A DNA stretch of 64,000 nucleotides from Flavobacterium segetis (GTDB lineage Bacteria > Bacteroidota > Bacteroidia > Flavobacteriales > Flavobacteriaceae), in NCBI RefSeq assembly GCF_900129575.1, contig NZ_FQWE01000002.1:310001-374000 (forward strand). Direction: 5' to 3'. The notes under the pieces were generated by a model. That model saw only the letters and a program-made list of their open reading frames with translations. It ran no database searches and had not been told where the DNA came from. Every line of letters begins with the position of its first letter. The first letter of the stretch is position 1. The translations under genes were made by a program, and so were the position numbers. Shown here one piece after another: positions 44,503 through 51,432 of this stretch.

Positions 44503-45270
44503 TTAAATCCCAAAAATAGCTTTAGAATTCGCAGTTGTTACCGCTGCAATTTCGGTGAGCGAAACTTTATAGATTTGCGCCAGTTTCTCGGCTATTGCAA
44601 GTATATAACTACTTTCGTTTCTTTTTCCACGATGCGGGATAGGTGCGAGATAAGGAGAATCGGTTTCTAAAACAATATTTTTTAAATCAATTTGATCTAA
44701 AAATTGATCTATTTTACCATTTTTAAAAGTTGCAACGCCACCAATTCCTAATTTCATATTGTACGATATGGCACGTGTAGCCTGTTCATAAGTTCCTGTG
44801 AAACAATGAAAAATACCAAACAAATCTACTGATTTCTCATCTTCTAAAATCTGAAAAATTTCACCAAAAGCATCTCTGCAATGAATTACAATGGGCAATT
44901 TATACTTTTTAGCAAGCCGAATTTGAGTTTTAAAAGCAATTTGTTGCTCTTCTAAATGCGTTTTATCCCAAAATAAATCGATCCCAATTTCACCTATAGC
45001 GTAAAACTTATGCTTTTTTAACTCGTTTTCTACGTGTTGTAATTCCTCAAGGTAATTCTCCTTAACGTAAGTTGGATGCAAACCCATCATCAAAAAAACA
45101 TTATCAGGATAACTTTTCTCTAAATCATACATCCTTTCTGTAGAAGTAGAATCGATGGCGGGGATAAAAAAACGAGAAACATCCACATTTATAGCGCGTT
45201 TTATTATGTCGTCTCGATCTTGGTCAAATTCTTCGCTGTAAAGATGCGTATGCGTATCCGTTAGTATCAT
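44503..45270 (-). CDS. TatD family hydrolase
   Basis: 255 residues. Metal-dependent TIM barrel: ILTDTHTHLYSEEFDQDRDD (H-x-H), GLHPTYVKE, AIGEIGIDLFWDKTHLEEQ, LPIVIHCRDAFGEIFQILED, GIFHCFTGTYEQATRAI and LETDSPYLAPIPHRGKRNES. Members are DNases or D-aminoacyl/quality-control hydrolases. A minus-strand promoter (45279-45306) precedes it. First gene of the three-gene leftward group. Confidence 0.95.
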   Translation of the reverse strand: MILTDTHTHLYSEEFDQDRDDIIKRAINVDVSRFFIPAIDSTSTERMYDLEKSYPDNVFLMMGLHPTYVKENYLEELQHVENELKKHKFYAIGEIGIDLFWDKTHLEEQQIAFKTQIRLAKKYKLPIVIHCRDAFGEIFQILEDEKSVDLFGIFHCFTGTYEQATRAISYNMKLGIGGVATFKNGKIDQFLDQIDLKNIVLETDSPYLAPIPHRGKRNESSYILAIAEKLAQIYKVSLTEIAAVTTANSKAIFGI

Positions 45271-45278
45271 TCAGTTAT

Positions 45279-45306
45279 CAAAAATATTTAAATTACAAAA
45301 TTACAA
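45279..45306 (-). promoter_or_regulatory. Promoter of the tatD-acyltransferase-ansA group
   Basis: On the minus strand TTG (45304-45306), a 17-nt gap, then TATTTTTG (45279-45286). A second TAATTTTG overlaps at 45296-45303. Leader is under 10 nt. Confidence 0.55.
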
Positions 45307-45502
45307 TTTATATACAGTTTCCCAACGTATGCTATTACTAATAAAGCCAATAATTTTAAGAATTATAATAATTAAATCACTTTTGTTAATTTAAATTTTC
45401 ATCAAATTTTATTTATAAAGCTAAAAAAAAGCGCCAAATTCTTATAAAGAAACGATACGTTATGATTCGGTTTCTATAATTGCTTCATAAAATATTTAAA
45501 CC

Positions 45503-46228
45503 CTAATCGATTGCTTTTAATAATTTTTCAACGGCATCGTAATTCTCATAATCTTTAGGAATAGTCAACAGGATTTCCTTGCAGGATTGATACTCTTTTT
45601 GTTTTAATTTGGCTAAAGCCAAGCCATAAATAGCTTTATTTTTATAAATTGAATTTCCTGATTTTAACTTTTGAAAAACAGCTTCTGACTTCGATGTTTT
45701 ATTAATTTCTAATAAGGAAATAGCATAAAAATACTGAAATTCAGCAGTTTGTTTCTCCTTTAAAATAGATTCGAAAAGCGAAATTGCTTTCTTATAATTT
45801 TTTGTATTATACGCTTGCTCGGCTTGTTTTAAGTTTTCAGTTGAAGTACCTCTTTCGACAAAATGCGCCTCTTCAAACTGATTAAAATCTTTAAAATTAG
45901 GATCTGAACTTGGATTAAAAACAAACAAACCCAAGAGCAAAACTACCGAAGCCACAGCAAGAAAGAATAATGGTTTGAGGTTAACCACTTTTGGCTTTTT
46001 AGTTTTATAATGTTCGGATCCTATAGTATGTAGGCTTTCGCGAAAAGCACTACGTTCTTCATCAAATGAAAGTTTGTTTTCTAATAAAGATATCGTTTCC
46101 TTAAAACTTATAAATGCTGCGGCTAATTCTTGATCTTCTAAAAGTTGGTTTTCAAAAATTACTTTTTGGTCGACCGTCATTTCATTTTGAATATATTGAT
46201 CGAATAAGATATAGTTTTCCTCCTTCAT
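45503..46228 (-). CDS. Membrane-anchored TPR protein, probable anti-sigma factor
   Basis: 241 residues from MKEENYILFDQYIQNEMTVD. An N-terminal cytoplasmic region with a zinc-free anti-sigma-like layout (LFDQYIQNEMTVDQKVIFEN, LEDQELAAAFISF) is followed by one transmembrane helix (FFLAVASVVLLLGLFVF, about 88-105). A periplasmic tail carries TPR units (LKQAEQAYNTKNYKKAISLF; YKNKAIYGLALAKLKQKEYQ). The ATG is 2 nt after the sigma factor stop, so the pair is coupled. The topology fits an anti-sigma factor sensing the periplasm through its TPRs (inference). The frame extends 23 codons into the sigma gene but the ATG at 46228 fits best. Confidence 0.75.
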   Translation of the reverse strand: MKEENYILFDQYIQNEMTVDQKVIFENQLLEDQELAAAFISFKETISLLENKLSFDEERSAFRESLHTIGSEHYKTKKPKVVNLKPLFFLAVASVVLLLGLFVFNPSSDPNFKDFNQFEEAHFVERGTSTENLKQAEQAYNTKNYKKAISLFESILKEKQTAEFQYFYAISLLEINKTSKSEAVFQKLKSGNSIYKNKAIYGLALAKLKQKEYQSCKEILLTIPKDYENYDAVEKLLKAID

Positions 46229-46230
46229 GG

Positions 46231-46815
46231 CTAATTTATTTTTAATGATTGGAAGCGACTGTGCTCTTGAATCCATTGTGTTAATTGTCCTGCACACAAC
46301 GATTTTTTCTTACGAGCATACCCGTAAGTGACCTGAAGTTTTTCAGCTACTTCTTCCATCGATTTTAGTGTAAAACTCAATTTTAAGACCTCTTGGCATT
46401 TGTCACCTAGTTTTTTAAACATCAGGTCAAATAATTCTTGTTTTTCTTCAAATACTTCAGTTTGCGCAACCATCTCTTCTGTGGGTTTATAATTAGATAC
46501 AAAATCATCAGTGATTGTTACCCCTTGATTGGATGTTTTTTTTAATTCATTTAGCCATTTTCTTTTGCATAAAAGGAAAAAATAGGCGTCAAAGGGGCAA
46601 GTGAGTTGCAACTTATTGGCTTTAGCCTGATTGAAAAGTAGAATTAATATTTCCTGTATAACATCTTTGGCCTGATCCTCATCACCAGAATTGTTTTTGA
46701 TATAAGAAACAATTTTAGGTACAAACTTCTTGTATATAGATTGAATAACCGCCGAGTTGTTGCTGGCGAGACCTTCTATATATACTTGGTCAATATGAAT
46801 CACGCTATTTATCAT
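46231..46815 (-). CDS. ECF-type RNA polymerase sigma factor
   Basis: 194 residues. Region 2 is IYKKFVPKIVSYIKNNSGD, DEDQAKDVIQEILILLFNQA and AYFFLLCKRKWLNEL; region 4 is KLGDKCQEVLKLSFTLKSME and EVAEKLQVTYGYARKKKSLC. It directs transcription of an extracytoplasmic-function regulon. It is divergent from a gene set that carries a shared 31-bp promoter element (46873, 47314, 47387), the likely target. The coupled TPR membrane protein downstream is the likely regulator. Confidence 0.9.
   Translation of the reverse strand: MINSVIHIDQVYIEGLASNNSAVIQSIYKKFVPKIVSYIKNNSGDEDQAKDVIQEILILLFNQAKANKLQLTCPFDAYFFLLCKRKWLNELKKTSNQGVTITDDFVSNYKPTEEMVAQTEVFEEKQELFDLMFKKLGDKCQEVLKLSFTLKSMEEVAEKLQVTYGYARKKKSLCAGQLTQWIQEHSRFQSLKIN
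46493..46523 (-). promoter_or_regulatory. Possible fourth copy of the ECF promoter element, inside the sigma gene
   Basis: On the minus strand, GGGTAACAA-N10-TTTTGTATCTAA, with the same 9-10-12 spacing as the three intergenic copies. It would read toward the TPR/anti-sigma gene about 265 nt downstream. It lies in coding sequence, so chance cannot be excluded. Confidence 0.35.
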
Positions 46816-46872
46816 AAAAAATAATTATTGGCTAAAGTAAAAAAAGAAACTGAATTAAATTGAGATTGACAA

Positions 46873-46903
46873 GGGTAACAAATGGAGATGTGATTGTATA
46901 TAA
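46873..46903 (+). promoter_or_regulatory. ECF-type promoter element, copy 1
   Basis: GGGTAACAA-N10-GATTGTATATAA, 37 nt before the ATG at 46941. It has no TAnnTTTG housekeeping box. It shares its first nine bases and exact spacing with the two copies before the OmpA-type gene. Confidence 0.65.
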
Positions 46904-46940
46904 AGTCATAAACAGTGTTAAACTTATAAATAAATTGAAA

Positions 46941-47240
46941 ATGAAAAAGCATCATTTAAGTAGCAAAGCTTCATTAGAGAAATTCCATAATGCAATTTAT
47001 CAAAAAATGAAAACTGGATTCATTCTCACAGAGGAAAATAAATCAGTGCCGTTTGTGGTGTTATCTAAAGAGAAAAAAGAAATCAACCATTCGCTTCATT
47101 TTCTTCTTTGTTGTCTAACAATAGGAATTTGGTTCATGATTTGGGCTTGTTTGATTATCGAGCAGTCTTATAATAGAACTGTAATAATCGCAATCGATGA
47201 AAATGGAAATGTATTTGAGGACAAATGCCAGACTCCATAA
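46941..47240 (+). CDS. Small membrane protein, unknown function
   Basis: 99 residues from MKKHHLSSKASLEKFHNAIY. A charged N-terminal half (to about 60), one hydrophobic segment (HFLLCCLTIGIWFMIWACLI, about 51-72) and a short tail NRTVIIAIDENGNVFEDK. Family not recognised. It stands divergent from the ECF sigma gene, right behind an ECF-type promoter element, which suggests it belongs to the sigma regulon. The frame opens at 46860 with TTG, but that would cover the promoter. Confidence 0.65.
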   Translation: MKKHHLSSKASLEKFHNAIYQKMKTGFILTEENKSVPFVVLSKEKKEINHSLHFLLCCLTIGIWFMIWACLIIEQSYNRTVIIAIDENGNVFEDKCQTP

Positions 47241-47313
47241 ACGTTTATCTCAGGCGCTATGATGATTCCATTTTACTAACCGGAAATTAAAATTTAAAAA
47301 GCTTTCAAAAATA

Positions 47314-47344
47314 GGGTAACAAAAAAACCATCGAATTGATATAA
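47314..47344 (+). promoter_or_regulatory. ECF-type promoter element, copy 2
   Basis: GGGTAACAA-N10-GAATTGATATAA. Distal of two elements before the OmpA-type gene. It lies 73 nt upstream of the next copy and shares all 21 fixed bases with it. Confidence 0.7.
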
Positions 47345-47386
47345 TAATGAAGCCTGATTATAAAGTAAAAAAATAATCAGAAAGAA

Positions 47387-47417
47387 GGGTAACAATGTCA
47401 AACCCGAATTGATATAA
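47387..47417 (+). promoter_or_regulatory. ECF-type promoter element, copy 3
   Basis: GGGTAACAA-N10-GAATTGATATAA, 35 nt before the ATG at 47453, almost the same distance as copy 1 to its gene. Only the N10 differs from copy 2, so selection acts on the flanking blocks. Confidence 0.75.
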
Positions 47418-47452
47418 CAGTATAAAACTAAAACGTAATTAAAACTAGGATC

Positions 47453-49324
47453 ATGAAAACAAATTTTAAAATTATTCTGACAATGCTTTTATTCGGAATT
47501 GGATTTCAAACCATTAAAGCACAAGTTTCAAAAGTAGTTAACACAACTGCAAAACAAACCGAATGGCAATTTTCTACCAGAGCCGGTTATGATTTCCCAA
47601 AATACAAAGAGGATTTTAAGTACATCGATTACTCTGGAGGAATCATGGGAGGAGTTTCTGTAAATCATTACTGGAACTGGCTTGGCCTTCAAACTGATTT
47701 TGACTACATCAAGAACAGTCCAAAGAACAACATTACAAATCCTTTTTTTGTAGATAATAGCGCAATTCCATCAGCAGTTGCTTATTCAGATATGCTGACT
47801 ACTAAAAAAGATATTACGAGAATGTTTGTTGGCGCTGGTCCATCTTTTAGACATCTAAGTAACAATACTAAATTCCAAGCCGAGTTTGCTGTACTTGCAG
47901 GATTAGGAACCATTGATGGTGGAGAAATTTTAGTAGAAGGCGTAAGAAAAGATGGATCGAAAGATCTATTAACCTACCACTCTGGCTGGGACAACGAAAA
48001 ACTACTTACCGGAAAAGCACAAGCTAGATTGACGTACTTTTTCAACAAAAACTGGGGTATACATGCTGGCGCTTACTACATGCATTACTTTAGTGGAGCA
48101 AAAGAATCTAGTAAAAATGACATTTTAATTAATAACGGCTATCTAACAGCTGGAAGCGCTCTGAATGTTTATTATGCTGAAAATAGTACCACAGCAATTC
48201 GTCAAGATGTTGTTGGAGAATCTACAACTATAAATGCTTTTAACGGTCAAGCCATTGTTCGTAATAATGAAGATGGTATTTCAACATCAAAAGATCTTAT
48301 GCGTAAAATAGACTTATCTTCTTTTGGTATTTTTGCCGGGATAACATATCGTTTTGGCCCAAATAAAGAGCCGAAAAAAATAGTTGAGGACGTAAAAGCG
48401 AATCCAATAGAGAAAAAATATTGCATACAAACAACGGCTAAGGATAAATACTCAAAAGAAATTTTGCCTAACACTGATGTAACCATTATTGATTCAAAAG
48501 GAGTTGTAATCAAGACGGAAAAAACAGATGCTTTTGGAGTAGTGAAATTTTGTGATATTTTACCCGAGGATTACATTATAGCTGGAAAGTTTAATGATGT
48601 AGCACTTGAAGGAAACACAGTAAAAAAATCAGAATTCAAAGACAATCTTACAATTGTTAAAGAGATTTTTTATGCGGATCGAAACTTTATTATCAAAGGA
48701 AAAGCAGTAATTTGTAATACAGCAACAGCAATAAATGATGTCACTATTGTTCTAAAAAATAATGAATCAGCTGTTCAAAAAATTACAAATACTAGCAGTA
48801 AAGGAGAATTTACTTTTCAAGCGTTAGAAAACACAAATTATACAATTTACGGTAAAAAGGAAAATTATTTATCACAAACGATGACAATATTAACCAAAGA
48901 TTACGACCGAAATCAATCCTTATTTATCCAACTTGAAATTTGTATGGATGCCGCTGATTGTGGAACTGCAATTGCACTTAAAAATATTCATTACGATTTA
49001 AATAAATATTTTATCAGAGAAGATGCTAAACCAGAGTTAAATAGATTAGTGCAGTTTATGAATGACAATCCAACTGTAAAAGTAGAATTATCATCTCACA
49101 CTGACTCTCGCTCTTCAAACGCCTATAACTTGACACTTTCTCAAAATAGAGCCAATGCAGCGGTAAATTATATCACATCCCAAGGAATTTCAAAAGCTAG
49201 ATTAACTGGAAAAGGGTATGGTGAAACTAAACTTCTTAATCGTTGTGCTGATGGAATTAATTGTACGGAAGCTGAACATGAAATGAACAGAAGAACTGAG
49301 GTAAAAGTGATCTGTCCACAATAA
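47453..49324 (+). CDS. OmpA family outer-membrane protein with N-terminal barrel
   Basis: 623 residues. Signal peptide MKTNFKIILTMLLFGIGFQT; mature start near IKAQVSK. Residues about 30-300 form a predicted beta-barrel (WQFSTRAGYDFPKYKEDF; RLTYFFNKNWGIHAGAYYMH; GIFAGITYRFGPN). Two Ig-like or carboxypeptidase-regulatory-like domains follow (KEILPNTDVTIIDSKGVV; INDVTIVLKNNESAVQKI). The C-terminal OmpA peptidoglycan-binding domain has VKVELSSHTDSRSSNAYNL and LSQNRANAAVNYITSQG, then GKGYGETKLLNRC. It anchors the outer membrane to peptidoglycan. Two ECF-type promoters precede it, and a terminator follows. Confidence 0.9.
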   Translation: MKTNFKIILTMLLFGIGFQTIKAQVSKVVNTTAKQTEWQFSTRAGYDFPKYKEDFKYIDYSGGIMGGVSVNHYWNWLGLQTDFDYIKNSPKNNITNPFFVDNSAIPSAVAYSDMLTTKKDITRMFVGAGPSFRHLSNNTKFQAEFAVLAGLGTIDGGEILVEGVRKDGSKDLLTYHSGWDNEKLLTGKAQARLTYFFNKNWGIHAGAYYMHYFSGAKESSKNDILINNGYLTAGSALNVYYAENSTTAIRQDVVGESTTINAFNGQAIVRNNEDGISTSKDLMRKIDLSSFGIFAGITYRFGPNKEPKKIVEDVKANPIEKKYCIQTTAKDKYSKEILPNTDVTIIDSKGVVIKTEKTDAFGVVKFCDILPEDYIIAGKFNDVALEGNTVKKSEFKDNLTIVKEIFYADRNFIIKGKAVICNTATAINDVTIVLKNNESAVQKITNTSSKGEFTFQALENTNYTIYGKKENYLSQTMTILTKDYDRNQSLFIQLEICMDAADCGTAIALKNIHYDLNKYFIREDAKPELNRLVQFMNDNPTVKVELSSHTDSRSSNAYNLTLSQNRANAAVNYITSQGISKARLTGKGYGETKLLNRCADGINCTEAEHEMNRRTEVKVICPQ

Positions 49325-49344
49325 AAAAATAATTTTAAAAAACT

Positions 49345-49369
49345 AAAGCGGTGAAACTCTCACCGCTTT
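49345..49369 (+). terminator. Terminator after the OmpA-type gene
   Basis: AAAGCGGTGA and TCACCGCTTT form a perfect 10-bp stem around AACTC, followed by TTTTTC. It may be partial, since the next gene starts 37 nt later in the same direction without an evident promoter. Confidence 0.85.
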
Positions 49370-49405
49370 TTTCTATTTTTATATATTCTATGTAAAAAAC
49401 TGATT

Positions 49406-51355
49406 ATGAAAGTATTATTACCTCTATTTCTTCTATTCTCTTTAACATCGTTTTCACAAACTAAGGTAAAAGATACCCTGACACGCAGAGCTACTATTAC
49501 TTACAATCAAAACGGAAATTCAGTTTCCTTTAAACCAGAAACTCCACCATTGATTCCAATTTCAGGTGCACCAAAACCTAGTTTTTCCTATCTATGGGAA
49601 CTTGGCGATGGAAATTATAGCAAAGAAGCAGAACCTAAGCACGTTTATAAAAACAAAGGAACTTACAACGCAAGATTATCCGTTACTAATAATTATGACA
49701 ATGGAAAACCGCCCGCAACCCGACCTAAAAAAGTGGTAATTAATGATATTAATAACAATCAATACAAAGACATCGCTTCGATCGAAGAGCAGAACGGATT
49801 TACCATTCAAAAAAATCGTGATCCTATTCCTGAACAGGAGATAGTGGTAATTTTAAGCTATCAAAATCTGGAGAATTATGTGACTAATGGCAAATTATAC
49901 CTGTTCTATAATGAGAAACAATTCAAAAATAAAAACTTCGAATTAGTTGATTTTAGAACTCATGCTGGCGAACGAGAAATTAAAGAAAACAATATTGTTG
50001 CTGTAAACGACTTAAATAATTCGGGTTCTTATATGGCTTCCAGCGAAACTTTGGCTCCAGCCAAAAAATATAGAAACACGACAAATGAAGAAGATTTAGA
50101 GGCTAGTTTGAAAATTGCAAATGAAACTTACAATAATGTTTCTATTCTCGAATTTGACGATCAGGATCCGTTTCAAACTCGAAATGTTTTTTATACTTTC
50201 AAAACCACTCCTGAAATGATTAAGGATACTAGTGCAACAGTTACAATGCGCGGTATATTTATTCCCAACCGAAGTTATAAAAATCATAAAATAAAAAATC
50301 TGGAGATGGAAATCGTAACCTCGCACGATCCAAATAAAATGGGCTCAAACGGTAGTTTTATCAATTACAGAAAAGTAAAGTTTAAAAGGGTGAATTTTAA
50401 AACTCAATTTCAAAACAATGGAGAAGGACCAGCTCGAATCATTCGTTTAGAAACCGATATACCTGAGATCTTTGATAAAAAAACATTGCAAATTGAGGAT
50501 ATGTATCCTAAATGCCCCATTTGTCCAAAGGATATTATTCCCACGACGAGTTGTCTTGATACCATCATAAAACAGAAACAAATATTCTTTACTTTCAAGA
50601 ATATTTATATTCCAGGAAGTGAGCAAAAAAATGTGAAAGAAAAGGATAGTACTAAAGGTTTTGTTAAATACTCGATGAAATTCAGTGAAGACTTCCACAA
50701 AATAAAAACTAAAAGCAGAACTGCCATATTTTTTGATAAAAATGAACCTATAATTACAAATTATGCTACTACTCGTTTCCTGCCTGGGACTTCTATAGGC
50801 GCAAAAGCAGGTTATAATTTATATCCTCAATTAGAAAACGCTACAAGTTATTTTATAGGAGCAACAATTTCACCGTTCAAATCATATCGTTTTTATTGGC
50901 AAGCAGAGTTTTTGAATAGTCTTACTAAATACATAGGTAAAGCAACTATTAGTGATAAAATTATAGGCAATGCTGCTGGAACGAATCAACTACAACGCAC
51001 CACAGAAGAATCAAGTACTCAAAATATAAATTGGGAAGTTCCGCTGTTGATTAGATACAATATAAATAATTTCATTGGTATTGGCGCAGGAATACAAGCT
51101 AATGTTAATGCATTAGAAAAACAGAAACAAAATTTAAAAATCGAAACTTTTGAAGGGCCCACGGATAAGTTGTTGATTAATACAAAAAACGAATCTAGTT
51201 CTGTTTCTAATTCTTTTACTACATTAAAAACAGGAATACTATTCGATTTAACAATTGGTGCTGCACGTATTGGGCCTAGTTTTGGCGCGAGATACGTAGT
51301 GAATTTCAAAGAAAATTTTAATTATTTTCAGTTTTATGGAATATGGAAGTTCTAA
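49406..51355 (+). CDS. PKD-domain outer-membrane protein with C-terminal barrel
   Basis: 649 residues. Signal peptide MKVLLPLFLLFSLTSFSQTK. A PKD domain at about 40-115 carries the hallmark YLWELGDGNYSKEAEPKHVY. The middle 115-440 is beta-rich, with a possible metal/disulfide loop MYPKCPICPKDIIPTTSC. The last 200 residues form a predicted barrel (AKAGYNLYPQLENATSYFIG; SYRFYWQAEFLNSLTKYIGK; IGAARIGPSFGARYVVNF) ending in a terminal Phe. Unknown role, probably a surface-exposed adhesin or sensor. Lies between the OmpA-type gene and the CHAT gene; no own promoter found. Confidence 0.8.
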   Translation: MKVLLPLFLLFSLTSFSQTKVKDTLTRRATITYNQNGNSVSFKPETPPLIPISGAPKPSFSYLWELGDGNYSKEAEPKHVYKNKGTYNARLSVTNNYDNGKPPATRPKKVVINDINNNQYKDIASIEEQNGFTIQKNRDPIPEQEIVVILSYQNLENYVTNGKLYLFYNEKQFKNKNFELVDFRTHAGEREIKENNIVAVNDLNNSGSYMASSETLAPAKKYRNTTNEEDLEASLKIANETYNNVSILEFDDQDPFQTRNVFYTFKTTPEMIKDTSATVTMRGIFIPNRSYKNHKIKNLEMEIVTSHDPNKMGSNGSFINYRKVKFKRVNFKTQFQNNGEGPARIIRLETDIPEIFDKKTLQIEDMYPKCPICPKDIIPTTSCLDTIIKQKQIFFTFKNIYIPGSEQKNVKEKDSTKGFVKYSMKFSEDFHKIKTKSRTAIFFDKNEPIITNYATTRFLPGTSIGAKAGYNLYPQLENATSYFIGATISPFKSYRFYWQAEFLNSLTKYIGKATISDKIIGNAAGTNQLQRTTEESSTQNINWEVPLLIRYNINNFIGIGAGIQANVNALEKQKQNLKIETFEGPTDKLLINTKNESSSVSNSFTTLKTGILFDLTIGAARIGPSFGARYVVNFKENFNYFQFYGIWKF

Positions 51356-51432
51356 GATTTACAAAGCTCATGGAACATTTTTTATTGCAACTAAGGAAAA
51401 ATTTCAGCGAATCAGATTCTAACTTTGTCGCA

